NCBI GenBank assembly: GCA_964034945.1
Contig: OZ035960.1
Coordinates: 112,751,324 to 112,815,323, forward strand
Reading direction: 5' to 3'
Length of the DNA stretch: 64,000 bases
DNA from: Chrysopilus asiliformis
Taxonomy: Eukaryota; Arthropoda; Insecta; Diptera; Rhagionidae
The notes below the pieces were generated by a model, which did no database searches, had not been told where the DNA came from, and saw only the letters and a program-made list of their open reading frames with translations. Of this stretch, positions 25,905 through 37,582 are shown one piece after another. A program made the position numbers and the translations under genes. The first letter of the stretch is position 1. Each line of letters opens with the position of its first letter.

Positions 25905-26165
25905 ATAGGTCTGTCTGTTCGCCCAAATCTCGAGAACCACCGAACCGATTTGGATGAAACTTTCAGGGGAGCTTACTACCGTCAACCGACGGGTTTTAGA
26001 CCATGGGTCAACCCAAGGTTCCTCTTCTTTCCTACCAGTTTTCTCAATTTATGTATGTTGCTTTCGGCTTTTCTGTTTGTTTGCCTATAACTTGAGAACC
26101 ATTCAACCGATTTGGATGAAAGTTTCAGGCGATCTTGTTGGCATCAAGGATGCGTGTTTCATAAG
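25905..26165 (+). repeat. Two diverged tandem units of a retroposon-like repeat
   Basis: The phrase GAACCGATTTGGATGAAACT and its context (CTGTTTG, CGAGAACCA before it, TTTCAGG after it) occurs at 25910-25971 and again at 26073-26132. This wording is common in 3' parts of insect non-LTR elements. No terminal repeats are visible. Confidence 0.55.
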
Positions 26166-26459
26166 GTAACCCATACCTTTGATTCCGCTTAGAATCTCAG
26201 TCAAAATGTCAGGATGAATGCACCCTTTGTTTGCTGCCTAAGGCGTAATTTAGACGCTCAAATTTACTTGTCATATTTACTTGATCTCAAATATCGATTG
26301 TCAAAACACAGCAGTAAAGCATCTAGCTAGGCGGTTCATTACATTTTACATCAAGTAAATTTTTACATTTTACATCAAGTAAAAAGTTTTTAACAGCATT
26401 ATGAAACGGAACGGATTCCTTTATAAAACCATATTCTCTGCCAATTTGTTGATTTTATA

Positions 26460-26730
26460 ATGGCTCATTCCACAAATCTGCCAAAAATAGAAAAAGACGC
26501 TATTTTTAGAATGCTTGCGCAAAATCGGCTTCATGTAGCCCACCTAGGGGATACATCATGGTGGGAGTTGGTATATTGGAAATATAATCATTAATTTCAT
26601 TAATTTGGGTTATTGTATGGATTTTAATACTAACAATATCTTTTTATTCCAGTTTTACAGGTTCTCAAGCGATGACAATTTGGATACAAATATACCAACC
26701 AGAAAACTTCTTCTAGAATTTAAAAGTTGA
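26460..26730 (+). CDS. Possible two-exon small gene, unrecognised 62-residue product
   Basis: Exon 1 is 26460-26570 (ATG to GAG TTG) and exon 2 is 26653-26730 (TTT TAC to TGA), joined in phase 0 across an 82-nt intron with GTATAT at the donor and TTTTTATTCCAG at the acceptor. The product starts MAHSTNLPKIEKDAIF, has a Trp-Trp pair at the junction and ends RKLLLEFKS. It has no signal peptide or membrane segment. AATAAA repeats follow the stop by 11 nt. I know of no family match. The good acceptor, the immediate polyadenylation signals and the coding-like composition favour a gene; small size and lack of homology count against. It could also be the end of a longer gene or a retroposon remnant. 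Confidence 0.4.
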
Positions 26731-26740
26731 AACATTTAAG

Positions 26741-26759
26741 AAATAAATAAATAAATAAA
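26741..26759 (+). terminator. Clustered AATAAA hexamers after the small gene
   Basis: Four overlapping AATAAA-type hexamers begin 11 nt after the TGA at 26730. They may be polyadenylation signals, or the A-rich tail of a retroposed copy. Confidence 0.4.
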
Positions 26760-26760
26760 G

Positions 26761-28480
26761 TTGACAACAAAAAGTGGTTGAATTGTTGACCTATTATTTG
26801 TAAAATTACAATATTAAAACCTATAACTGCGATTAATCATTTCTCATAACTAAATAAAAATATTTGAGGTTATATTTGTACTTTTTGAAACTAACCGCGC
26901 ATTTGAAATTAACGGAAGTAAAGCCACTTTGAAATTACATATCTGTTATATTCTATCAAAATCAATGAAACGTTATTGTGATTCAAAAGATTTTGAAGCT
27001 TTATCTAAATTAGAAATAAAAAGAGATAGAGTATCAGTGGTTGTTATACAAGTTCGAATTTCAGAAATTTGAAGTCGAAATAAATGTGTAAATCGTGAAT
27101 TTTTCCTACCTGTGATCAAAAACGTCATCAATTTTTCGAAAGTGTTTTTACTTAAGTGTTATTCGGTATCTGTGGTAATATAATTAAATTTTTTAAGAAG
27201 GAAAAAAGTTTTTTTCAGTGGTTTTTTTTTTACAAACGGTCATCAATCCAGGTAGTGCCAGATTAGTCTAAAATCAATTTTGATAACAAAAAAAAAGTGT
27301 GAATCACAAGTAAAGAAAAAAAAAATTACAAAAAAAGTGGAAAAAATCATATTTCCCAGAAAATAAGTGTGAGTGATATTTTTCTTAAAAGAAAAATAAA
27401 TTTAAACAAGATAAGAAAAGGATAAATTTCGTCCATTGGAGTTGTTTCTTTGTTAAACCGAAAAAAAGGATTAAATTTTTCCCATTTTAAGCGATCGGCG
27501 TACAGCGGAGCAACAACATCACAAAGAACCCACACAGCGGAACGTTAGGATTTGATTTTTATCATTTGCCGACGGCAGGCCGCACTTCTTATCCCTTTTA
27601 AACCTTGGAATAGTCGTAGATCCCGAACAAAGGCTGAAAAACCAGTCCAGACAACAAATAACGAAACGTGAAATTTACTCGAAAATCCGAATGAATAATT
27701 TTTGGTAAGTTGATATTTTTTCACAAATTCTAGTTACTTTTTTCAGTTCGATTTCAGTACAATACGATGGATGGTCAGTTGGATTTCGAAAGTATTGCAG
27801 TTTTAGGTTTATGGTCGTAACACATTCCATGTTGTTGTCAGGAGCTATTACAGAATGTGGCTTTTGTGTCAAAACTATAGTTTTTGTTTTGGAGTTTTGA
27901 GACAAAAATAGCTAGTCACTATGTAGGTGAAAACTACAATTTTTCACAAAGAACCTACGTAGAATCTTTGAGGTTATAAATATTGCAAACGTAGGTTATG
28001 TTATATCAGAAGTTTCAAGATCAAAGCAGTACAGTATAGTTACGACTGCCTTTTTTTATTTCTGTTAAAGGGCCTATTTTTTATTTTGTTGTGCATTTTT
28101 AATTGAAAATTCGAAAGGTTTTCGACTGTGCTTCAAATGAATGACCATTTGTTTTGTTTTTGCCTATTTTTATTAGACGTCGTGTTGTCCGTCCACAATC
28201 AGAATAGTAGAATTAATTCTAACGGTTTTCTTATTTACACGTTTCCAGTACTTACTAGACAAAAATTGGTAGAAAAACATAACTAGCTACTGTCCGGAGT
28301 CTATACAGTAGTATGAATAAAACCAAATTGTTGTTCTGTTCTGAGAAAGAAGTATTGTGGAATCTCGATAAGTCGAATCTCGATAATACAAAGTTTTTTC
28401 TGGCCCCGCCAGCTTCGACTGATCGAGGTTCCACTGTGGTTTTCATACGCCTGTACTTTATAGTGAAGTGGTAGGAAGGG
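26761..28480. other. Intergenic stretch with a 5'-UTR-like segment
   Basis: 27100-27704 looks like a dipteran 5' untranslated exon: A-rich with many GTG/AAAGTG words, ending in ATGAATAATTTTTG followed by a consensus donor GTAAGT (27705-27710). The next acceptor (27745-27746) would give a 42-nt intron and a frame open to about 27900, but the opposite strand is open over the same bases, so no gene is called. 27910-28480 is AT-rich with no feature. Confidence 0.3.
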
Positions 28481-28481
28481 G

Positions 28482-28591
28482 TGGGAGAAGGGAAGGGAGA
28501 AGGGAAGGGAGAAGGGAAGGGAGAAGGGAAGGGAGAAGGGAAGGGAGAAGGGAAGGGAGAAGGGAAGGTAGAAGGGAAGGGAGAAGGGAAG
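28482..28591 (+). repeat. 12-bp purine minisatellite
   Basis: About nine tandem copies of GGGAGAAGGGAA, all purine on +, with one variant unit near 28568. It is a mirror-symmetric polypurine tract with repeated GGG runs, so triplex or quadruplex forms are possible. The matching Gly-Glu-Gly-Lys reading frame is a by-product of the repeat. Confidence 0.95.
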
Positions 28592-29271
28592 GAACGCGAA
28601 ATTTCGGTAACCGGTACAAAAATGTTGTGGAAAAATAAAAAAAAAATGTCTTCAAATTTTCACTGGAGAAACCTGTAGTGCGGGAAATTCTAATTCGAAC
28701 CGAGCGCCACCACGGCTTTCTACATAACTAGCTCTACCGCTTCATTTGATCCTGCTTCTGCTCTCTGCCTCGATTCTGTTTCAGCTTTAATTTTTCACCC
28801 AATATTTCCTTTGCCCTGGACTTTTGCGGTTATCGAATTTAATTTAATGCTTCGCTTAATTAATAACGTAATTCGATATGTTCTGATGGTTGTCAATATT
28901 TTACTCTGACGTCAAATGCCGGCATGGATTACCATCTGATGGGTTTTCCCACTACTATCCGCTTTGTAATGAATTTTGGTTTATATATTTTCGGGATTTT
29001 TTTTACGATCGTCTGTTTTTGGTAATGACATTTGTATTTCAGATACAGTTTAATACCACCAAGCGCACAGAGTTTCAGACAGATGAGATATTCTCCCATT
29101 TAAAGTAAACATTGTAATAAATTTGAAGAACTCGTTTCCATCATAAAAAATATATACTTTAATGATACATAATAGTTGTGCAATCAAATTATGTTAACTG
29201 TGGATTACTGCAATGTTATATGGGTATGTGTGATGAGGGTGGATATTTCCTTTTTATAGTTGTTTATACCC
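28592..29271. other. Intergenic stretch, nothing recognised
   Basis: AT-rich after 28850. A modest GC patch at 28690-28790 contains a pyrimidine-rich CTGTTTCAG acceptor-like motif but no supported exon. Confidence 0.3.
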
Positions 29272-29597
29272 TACTAGCTTGCATACCCGTCGTTGCCGGG
29301 TTAAGTTTTTTCAACTTTTTTTTTTAATTGGTGTATGTTGGAGCTAAACTTCAGGTCAATCGGCTCGGTAGTTTCCCCGCGAATGGGTAACATAGAGGAA
29401 GAGCTAAGTTTCGAGATTACTTTACCCCCTCCCCTTACTCCCCCCACCCCTCGCGCTACTTTTCCGTATGTCTATGTTGGAACCAGAACTACCACAGACA
29501 GTCATGCCAAATTTCAAGTCAATCGGTTCAGCCGTTTTTGCGTGAAAGAGCAACAGACAGACAGACACCAACTCATTTTTATATATTAGTATGATAT
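29272..29597 (+). repeat. Dispersed RTE-like 3'-tail repeat
   Basis: Runs from ACTAGCTTGCATACCCGTCG to ATTTTTATATATTAGTATGA. It carries twice the motif TCAAGTCAATCGGTTCAGCC or close variants and ends in CAACAGACAGACAGACACCA plus an ATATTAGTAT tail, as in the copy at 57035-57575. The wording is typical of 3' ends of insect RTE-class non-LTR elements or their SINE partners. Confidence 0.7.
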
Positions 29598-29631
29598 ATG
29601 AGAATCATATAGGAGTTTATTATGTTGAGTA

Positions 29632-29950
29632 TACCGTTTGCAGCGCGTCAAACTAATCGTCGGGTACAAAAATGAACGACACCATAGTGTTTGGTATGAA
29701 CTGTCTGTCCGTCCATCCGTCCGTTCGTATGTCTGTCTGTCTGTCTGTCTCTCTGTCCGTGAATACGATAACTTTCGAAAGGATTGAGCTAGAGACTTGA
29801 AAATTTGTACAGTTCTGTTTTTCGTAAATCGGAAGGCTTGAATGGGCAAAGTCGGACCATTTCCTCCCTCCTTCCTTATTCAAATGAAACAGTATTTTGC
29901 GATTTTCTCGAAAGCAGTGAGTTGTTTCGAAAAAATCAATCCTTTAAGGA
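29632..29950 (+). repeat. Dispersed GTCC/GTCT-rich repeat (copy 2)
   Basis: Aligns with 37583-38106: an ACCGTTTG block, an ACACCATAGTGTTT-like block, a tetranucleotide GTCC/GTCT tract (29700-29760), then ATTGAGCTAGAGACTTGAAA and AATGGGCAAA. The terminal inverted repeats seen in the 37.6-kb copy are not intact here. Confidence 0.7.
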
Positions 29951-30615
29951 CTTTTTTTGAGTTTACCGTCCGTACTCGCGAAAAATCGTGTTAGCCTGTA
30001 ATGCAGTTACCAAAGCTGGCTCTGACGAATGCCCAATGGTTCGCCCTTTAAAACTTATCTAGCATATGTCAGAGAAAACTAGCTCCAGGGTTTTTTTTTC
30101 CTTTTTGAGGTTTAAATTTGACTAAGCAAACTGACGAAGCCACCTAAAGGTCCGCGTCAGAAAAATGATGCTTAGGTGGTCGACTTTATGCTAGAACCTC
30201 CAGCCTTAAAAAAACTGGGTGAAATTTGCATTCGTTTTAGTTCTCTAAACAATCTTTCCGTCACAAAAGGCTTTTTTGAAAATTCGTATTTTAGAAATGG
30301 GTCTTGAAATAATATTTTTAGCCCCCCGGCAACCCGGTTAAATTCCCGGTAACCCGGTTAAATTTCCGACTAGAAAAGAGGCAAATATCACTTTTTTCGA
30401 TAAGTTATTTCTAATTAACTGTACATAGGACACAAAATTTCAGTGTACGTGAAATAAACAAGAAAATCTACCAGTAGCAAAAACTATTGTATTGACTTGC
30501 AATTCTGTGCCCTATGTAGAAATCATTGTGAAAAATTTTGAAATTTATAGGCGCGTTTTTCTAACAGACTATATTTTTTTTTAATTTCATCATCCTCGGC
30601 AATACAGCTCTCGAA
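29951..30615. other. Intergenic stretch
   Basis: No gene recognised. Contains a short direct repeat (AACCCGGTTAAATT at about 30333 and 30352). Confidence 0.4.
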
Positions 30616-30853
30616 GAGCCTGGGCACCAATCATGTATTCCGACGTGTCTCTGTCTTTCGACTTCGACGCAGCTTTTGACTTCGCCATATTTGCAGCTTG
30701 AAATTTCGCGAAATCATCACTATGAATCGAAAGGTGATTCTGACTCTCATTCCAGGAAATTTGAAGCTGCTGATATGGCGAAGTCAAGAGTTAAAAGCTG
30801 CGTCGAAGTCGAAAGACAGAGACGCGTCGGAATCCATGATTGGTGCCCTGGTC
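30616..30853. repeat. Foldback element with ~100-bp arms
   Basis: Arms 30616-30719 and 30749-30853 are imperfect reverse complements: GGGCACCAATCATG...GACGTGTCTCTGTCTTTCGA against the complement of the right side. The right arm has about 7 extra nt. Apparent open frames on both strands are mirror products of the symmetry. Confidence 0.85.
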
Positions 30854-30869
30854 CTCCTCAATTGAAGTT

Positions 30870-31157
30870 TCATAACAATTTCTTCCCTGCTTCGCACCTA
30901 CAGTTTTACATGGATTGTGAACCATGGATGAATTACAACATTTGTAAGGTTTTTACGTTGCAAACCCATCAACAGCAGAGGCCGTGATAGCAATTTAGAC
31001 CGATGATGTCGATAGCACCAAGCGGCAACTATTAATACTAATTTCGTAAGGCAAGTTGAGTGGACATCGTGCCGCAGACATCGTGCCGCAGTCGGAAATT
31101 AAACCACCGACCTCCGGAATACGGGCCAAAGTATTTTACCACTTGGACTACGCTGAA
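30870..31157 (-). repeat. tRNA-derived SINE-like element
   Basis: On the minus strand the head has a perfect A box TAGTCCAAGTGG (31138-31150), the phrase CCCGTATTCCGGAGGTCG typical of insect tRNA-derived SINEs, and a decayed B box GGTTTAATTTC (about 31096-31106), followed by TGCGGCACGATGT. The downstream body reaches the ATGGATGAATTACAAC motif at 30923-30957, also found at 16904. The 3' end is not defined. Confidence 0.6.
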
Positions 31158-33680
31158 TTTTTTTAAAAATTAAACTGTTTTAAAAAATTCAAACTTGACT
31201 AAAACCAAAGTACCGTGAATAGAAATAGTAACTCAAGAGATTTCCTTTCGTAGTACAGAAGAAATTGCATCTTATCTGCATATAATATCGAACAATTGAG
31301 TAATTTTTTATTTTTTGTCTTGTACTGGTATGTAATTATCAACTTGTAACTAGCGGATTATGGCGAAAGTACTCATTAAGCCATTTAGTTTTGAGTCTTT
31401 AAGTGAACTATTTACTTGTGGTGATGGTAATAAAAAGTTTCTCGGTTTTCAGGTAACTCACAAATCGCTTTAATTGGTCGCACAATGCACACCGCACTGA
31501 ATTAAATTTAATTGAAATTAACGTGTTTCAGTTTTTTTTTCTCCTAATGTTGATAATCCAAACAAATGTTTTCCTACCTCTTCAAAACTCCGTAACTAAA
31601 TTCGTAGATAAATAAAATAGAATAAAGCGTAGAGAGCTTTAAATCCACCACATAGTCTAACGATTTAATTGCCATTTAACTTGGAAATTGAGAGAATTTT
31701 CGAAATTCTGATAACAATCACAGTTTTATGGACTCGGGTGAAGTAACGAAAGAAAAACATTACTTATAAAACAAAAAAGGTCTCAAGGTATCAACGGTTA
31801 TAGGGATTTTATTTTAGGTGAACACTTATAGGGAAAAGGCCACAAAGCAGATTAAAAATCTGTCGAATTCTTTAAGACTCGTTTGTTGTTGTTGTTGTTG
31901 GTCGAAAAAAGGCTGGACCTTAAGTTGGTTTAAAAATCAAACAAATTGCTTATGCTAGGCCTGGCCTGGTTACACCGATCGCAAGACACTAAAATCGGTC
32001 CATTCTGAATCCGAAAGGCAACCAGCGGAGGTGTCGCGCAGTGCGGCGGTGACCAGTTCTCAAGGCTGCCTGCCAAGTCTGGGTCAGAGTCAAAACATGA
32101 AAAGTTATTATCAAATATTCTGAGAATTCTACTGTAAAAGAGTGTTATGCTGGCAATATAAAGTATCGTGCCCTGTTCCTCTGTCGCCCTTCGTTTCGTT
32201 TTGGCTTTTTCCGTTTTCCGTCTCTTGATTGGCTTCCAACTGCGATATGCACTTATCAGGGGCGATGAAAAGCCCCGAATTTTTTTTAAAATAATTTTAT
32301 GATGAATGACGGTAATTTATGGTTAACTAGTCGTATCCAAAAAAAAAAACATAACATGATATTGTTCTGGAAAAAAACATTTTTCATAGTTGGATAGAAA
32401 TTTGCGGGAAATTTTTGTAACAAATGATCGAAAATCCGGGAGTTTTTCGCTATTTTGTTTGTAGATTTGCATCGAAATATTAACACATTGACTGCATTTT
32501 TGATAGCCAGTGAAAATTGGCATTATGATTCATGAGCGGCCAAGGCTATCATTTTCGATCGCTGGGTCTACAATCTACATCAGGCCTCGGCACCATGTAT
32601 GTAGTGATTTACTACTACTCGAAAAAATTTTATGTTTCTTCATATACTATAACACAAAATGAGAAAACGCATCATTTTCATTTTTTACGCTCTTTCGCTT
32701 TTGATGGAGACGTTTAGGAACAGTGAACTACACAATTTATCATTATGCAATTTCAGAATCATTTGTTCCGCCTAAAGGAAATTTCTCTAAAAAAAACTTT
32801 CTTTAAGTTGTCAACCTGTCTTACTCTTTCTACTTAATTGCATCGGGCAAAATCGAACTTATGACAGCTGTTGTAATGGCGTTTTAGATTGAATTTTTTA
32901 TTCGACATGTAGCTGCAAACTAGACATTGACGGTTATCATTATTTGTGATTATTAAATATTTGTTTTCCCAATCGCACGACATTGTATTTGAATTTGAAT
33001 ATGAGCGCTTCATAATGGAAAAGGAAAACTAAAAAAATCAAATTTCTGAAAAAATTTCGTACATCAGTGTTCTTTGGGAAGCAATTATAATTTTGGAGAG
33101 CAAATGTATACACCCGTACGCATCAACAGCAGAAATCATACTGAATGACTGTCGTAGGCTCGCTCCATCGATTGTTAGTCAATCGTTTGATTTCGGCTGC
33201 CGAAGTGGCCGTCGTCAACCAACACGTATCATTGCGTTGGAGAGTCGAGTAAAAACGTTCATACATTGATTGTAATCTCGTAAAATTTGAATAAAAATGT
33301 TATCGTATTGAGGAGCTAGACGAGCCAAGCAGTGCCGAGGCTTGATCTACATGCATACATACATATATTCATACATACGTACATTCTACATACGTCTACA
33401 TGTATTGGCATCTCCCTTACATTTTTGCAAAGTTGGTCTGGCAGTCAACATGTTAACTTGTCGTTTTAATCAACATTCAACATAATCAACATAAAATACG
33501 TTATACTCTTTTCAGAGAGAAGGAGGGTGCAATATTGTGACGGTGGAATTAAAACCCATACCCAAAATCGCAAGACGAGGAGGAAAATTGCCTCCAGATG
33601 GAGTGGCGTAAAGGGCTATCCGGAGAACATGTCATACTTTCAAGGAGAGAGGGGATTTGCGGGAGTGTCAGGGAGACGGT
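31158..33680. other. Gene-poor stretch
   Basis: 31160-31870 is AT-rich. 31871-32100 holds a short GTT tract and a GC-raised segment with no gene. 33029-33269 (+) is open for about 80 codons and looks coding-like (around 50% GC at 33130-33260), but it has no ATG, and the opposite strand is also open. A TACATA-rich microsatellite lies at 33350-33410. No gene is called. Confidence 0.3.
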
Positions 33681-33800
33681 TCTAGACTCCATATAAAAAA
33701 ACCGTTAAAAAGTGTAACGAACGGGCGATAGGAGAGGGAGAGGAGGGGGGGGGGGGGAAGCCGAAAATTAGCCTTGCATATTTTATCAACATCCTCAAAG
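33681..33800 (+). repeat. G-run dispersed repeat (copy A)
   Basis: Motif order: CTAGACTCCATATAAAAAAA, then a 13-base G-run (33745-33757), then CCGAAAATTAGC and ATATTTTATCAAC. It shares this order with 39757-39884 and 45522-45636. Confidence 0.6.
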
Positions 33801-34479
33801 TACAAATTTTGGCTTTAGATTTTTGTCGGTACCAATTTTTTGTTTGTTCCCGCAAAATTAAAGCCTTTGAAAAATCTCACTTCAAAAATTTAAGGATCTG
33901 AACAGTGAATATTTTAAAAAAGGCGAGAATTCTCACTAGCGAGTTCTACGTGGGGATACAGAAAATATTGACGTGTTAGTGGAATTTGTGTAACAGTTTT
34001 TGTTGGTAAATCGAAAGATTTTTGAAAATATTTCGATATGCTCACTCGGCACTTTTTCTCACGTTTGCTTGTCAAAAGTCCAACAGCAATTTTATTGGGT
34101 GAGAAACAGCAAACGCATTACGTATAAACAATCAAAAGGTCTAAAGTGCGTATTATTAATAAATATTTGCTTTAAATTTAATTTTAGAAATATCATACAG
34201 TCTCGGTATTGCCCCACTAGCAAAACAAAAAAGAAAGATTCCATATCGAAAAACAGTATTCGAAGTTGGAAAATGATATCATCACCACAGTGAGAATTCT
34301 AGTGAGAATTCTTGCCTTTTTTGGTATAATCGCTTTACTGGTTTGAAAAATCAAACTTTTTAGTACACCAACATTTGAATTGTTTTAACTTTTTAGTTGA
34401 TTTCAAGTTTTTCTATTGTAATTTAAAAGAAATCTTTTCTTATCAAATTTTCCCAATTCCGTTTTTCCTTTCATTGTAG
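33801..34479. other. Intergenic or intronic stretch
   Basis: AT-rich. Holds the nearly repeated GCGAGAATTCTCACTAGCGA at 33923 and a related GTGAGAATTCTAGTGAGAAT at 34291. Ends in the strong pyrimidine-rich acceptor of the next entry. Confidence 0.3.
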
Positions 34480-34655
34480 AAGACACATTCTATTCTGAAT
34501 TCGATTCAACTAATCGTCAATCACGTACAAATTGTGAGCCTCCTGATTCGAATGCGGATGGTGTTCTCAGCCCTTTAACGATTCAGCGTTCAACTTTTAA
34601 CCGCAACACATTTACGACTCTGACTCCGCGTAAATCGATTGTAGAATCGGTTTGA
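34480..34655 (+). CDS. Possible terminal coding exon, unrecognised
   Basis: A strong acceptor (TTTTTCCTTTCATTGTAG, ending 34479) is followed by a frame open for 57 codons from GAC 34482 to TGA 34653-34655. All five Arg codons are CGT or CGC and the stretch is about 44% GC, unlike the AT-rich flanks, which favours coding. The sequence is Ser/Thr-rich with RSTFNRNTFTTLTPRKS near the end and finishes ESV. The preceding exon must end with one spare base; I found no convincing partner. A minus-strand frame (34583-34951) overlaps part of it, so chance is possible. Confidence 0.28.
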
Positions 34656-37582
34656 CTGTTTGGCCGCTGAATGCTTCCATTGTACCCAAGCGTCCAAGTC
34701 AACTTTAATGGTTGTTTTGGGTGAACTGTTCGAAAAAATACGTTAGAAAAATGACATTTTCCCAAGTAATCGTTTTTATAAGCCACCATCAGAATGAACG
34801 CGGCGTCGTGGTGATTCGTATGAAGCTTTGCAGCGAAGTGGTTTCCATTTCTCGGTGCTGGCGAGTAGCGAAAAAAACTGAAAATATTTTCACACACGAA
34901 GCGAGATAACATGTGCCTCAATCGAGTAAAACAGAGCAAGACTACCGGCAAACAGAAAACACAACAAACGCCTCCCTCTTAGCCGCCCAGCCCACATTTC
35001 ACTGAACTTTGGCAGTTGAGGCTGTTGTTTTTCTCTCAATTTCTTGTTCAAGGGGGACACCTTAAGTTCGAGGCATTCTTTCTGATCGTTAGAATTGCCT
35101 CTCCCCTTCCACTCCCAAGCACCCGAAGTAAATAATGAGTTGAACCTTGCCCCTGGGGAGCCCCTCCCCTTTCGCACGAGTTCGCTTCACTTCTGCTTCG
35201 TTGTGAACTTGTGCGGGTTTTCGAAGGGCGGCGGAGGCATCCAGAGGGATTCTTGCTTTTCGCCGGCTTTGCGAACGTAAAACAAATCCAGTCGAGCTGT
35301 CAATGGGGAGTCAGTCGGCTGAGGGAATTTCTTATTAAGTCTGCTTTTTTCACTGTAAATTGAACTGAGCTCAATTCGACATCGTAGCAGCGCAGCGCGG
35401 GGAAAGCGATGCGGTTCGATTGGGGATTGCAAAATAGTTTTGGAGTTTCGGATAAATGTGTGGCTTAGCTTTTTTACCAAAGTTTTTTTTTGAGAGCATA
35501 AACACAAAACATGTGCGCTACAAAAAATAGAAGAGGTGAACAATAAATAAAAAATGCTGATTGACATACACTCATGTAGATAAGAGGAAATCTAGTAAAT
35601 CCTTTACCCGTTAAAAAAATATCCCAGCAGATTAGTAGCTGAATGTTGATTAACTTTGCTAAATTAAAACTTTTTTTCTTTTCAAAATTCTAAGTGAAGG
35701 AAGTGTAGAATTCTCGTAAGGCGAAGGAGGGGGTAGATCGGATATATATTTTGTATATGCGATGACCCATTCATATTTGAATTTATTTTTCAAAAGCGTT
35801 AGAAGGTTTAGAAAATAGCTGGCGAGGGGTAACAGGCAAGAGGGGCGAGGTGAAGGTATGAAACAGCATACTCTTAATTAATCAAACAAGTCTATGGATG
35901 TGGCTGCTGGTATTTTATCAAATTACTTTTAAATCCGCCCCAAAATCTTACCTATTGCGAAATGAGAGAACTTTTTTTTCAAGAATTAAAACCCGTCTAT
36001 AACTTGGCTCTCCAGGGACTACCTTCAAATTTTCCCCTCGTGATGATGTTCTTAAGTGCATCACCAGCCTTTTAAAAATGTTTTCATGTTTACAAACCTC
36101 GGTTTATTTTCATTTATTCTCATTTATGTTTTGTAGTTTTTTTTTCTTTGGACACTTTTTCTCAGGCATGTGGGCTCTTTTTGATTATCTTGAAATTGCT
36201 TTTTTTTGTTTGGTGTTAACCGATATCAGTTTACTAATTGTCATCAGTTTACTATCAGATTCTTATGAAAGTTTCAGATAAAGACACACTCTTGCGGCAG
36301 TGTTTGTGTGTAACATTTTTCACTTTAATCAAAATATCAAATTCCCTTAATTCCTATTTTGTATGATAAAATTCATAATAATAATAAAAATTGGTTTTGA
36401 AATCCTAGGCTAGTCTGCATTTGATAAAAAGAAATTTAATTAGTCATACGGACAACAGATGGATTGACGGGAACTGGAAATCGATTTTTGGTTTGACTTT
36501 TGTCACATATTCAAAAAAAATTGACGATTTTAAGGTTAGCCTGTAACTAAAACCGTCAACTCTGGCGACATTTTTCTGATCCATATTTTATTGCGGCGAT
36601 TTAATGGCCTAATGGCCGCAAATGGCATTAAAAGTCTTTCGTTTTGGGATCGTAAAATGATAAAAAGTCGTAAAATATTTCTTACTTGAAAGTTTTATTT
36701 GAAATTTTTCTGATTACTTGTTGGGTCTTTGTTTTTCTGAAGTTTTATTTTAAATGCGTGTTTTTACTTTAAAAAAATATTTTGTTATTAATTTTTTAAT
36801 CAAGCATCATGCATTTTTTTATAGCTCCAGCCAGAGTTTAGGCGAAGACCCTTTAATGCCGAAGCACAGCTCAGGATGGTCGGAAGAACAAAAAGAGATG
36901 TCACGTTAAATTTTCCCCCTCGTCTAATTTTACCGCGATTTTTTGTATGATATTTAGGCAATACAATCGTCACACTATCGCTGATCCCTTCTTCTTTAAA
37001 TGTGTGACGTATTTTATGAGCTGCTTGTAACTTTCTTAAACTAGAGAAAAGTTTAGCATTAAAAATCTCTTATGTCTAGGGTTAGTATTTTTCTAATTAT
37101 TTCGAGGCATTAAACATTTCCTCTTCCTGACCCCGCTCCTCTTATTGGTCATCCGGATTCAAACCAAAAAAATATGGTCACCCGACTTATGTCCGATTGA
37201 TATTAGGCTGGTAGCCAACTGCTTATTGATTAGCGACTAGCACAGTCCTAAGTTATAAAATTAAGCGTACAGGCTTTCTATGGACAGTAGAAGAAAACAA
37301 ATTTTTGACAGGAACAGAAGGTATGTGGGTTGTTTTCCGTCAAGCACGAATGGAGCGGACGTGACGAAACGGATTGTATTTGGTTGGGCTGTTACACCGA
37401 TTATATTATGGGGCGTGTGCGAAAAAGTCTGATCGCATGCTAATTCTAGTACGTTTTCAGTCTAGATTGCATTGCAAACTGGAAACTTTCCAAAAAAATT
37501 TGATTTAAAACGGGAATTAGCATGCAATTAGACCATTTCGCACAAGCTCATAGAGTACCTCCACCTCGAAGGTAATTTTTAT
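34656..37582. other. Gene-poor stretch with a GC-raised island
   Basis: 34950-35450 is GC-raised with pyrimidine-rich CTCCCCTTCC segments and a 126-codon minus frame (35187-35567, unrecognised). It could be an untranslated exon or promoter region. The rest is AT-rich with no feature. Confidence 0.3.

Noticed and set aside
28481..28678. Gly-Glu-Gly-Lys repeat frames on both strands
   Set aside because: They are by-products of the 12-bp purine minisatellite.
30590..30987. Open frames on opposite strands with similar sequence
   Set aside because: They mirror each other because of the foldback symmetry.
33029..33269. About 80 open codons on + that look coding
   Set aside because: No ATG, doubtful acceptor, and the minus strand is equally open. 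The donor does not fit the phase of the 34480 exon.
34583..34951. 122-codon minus frame
   Set aside because: It starts at a non-ATG codon, has no domain and overlaps the candidate plus-strand exon. It may be a shadow frame.
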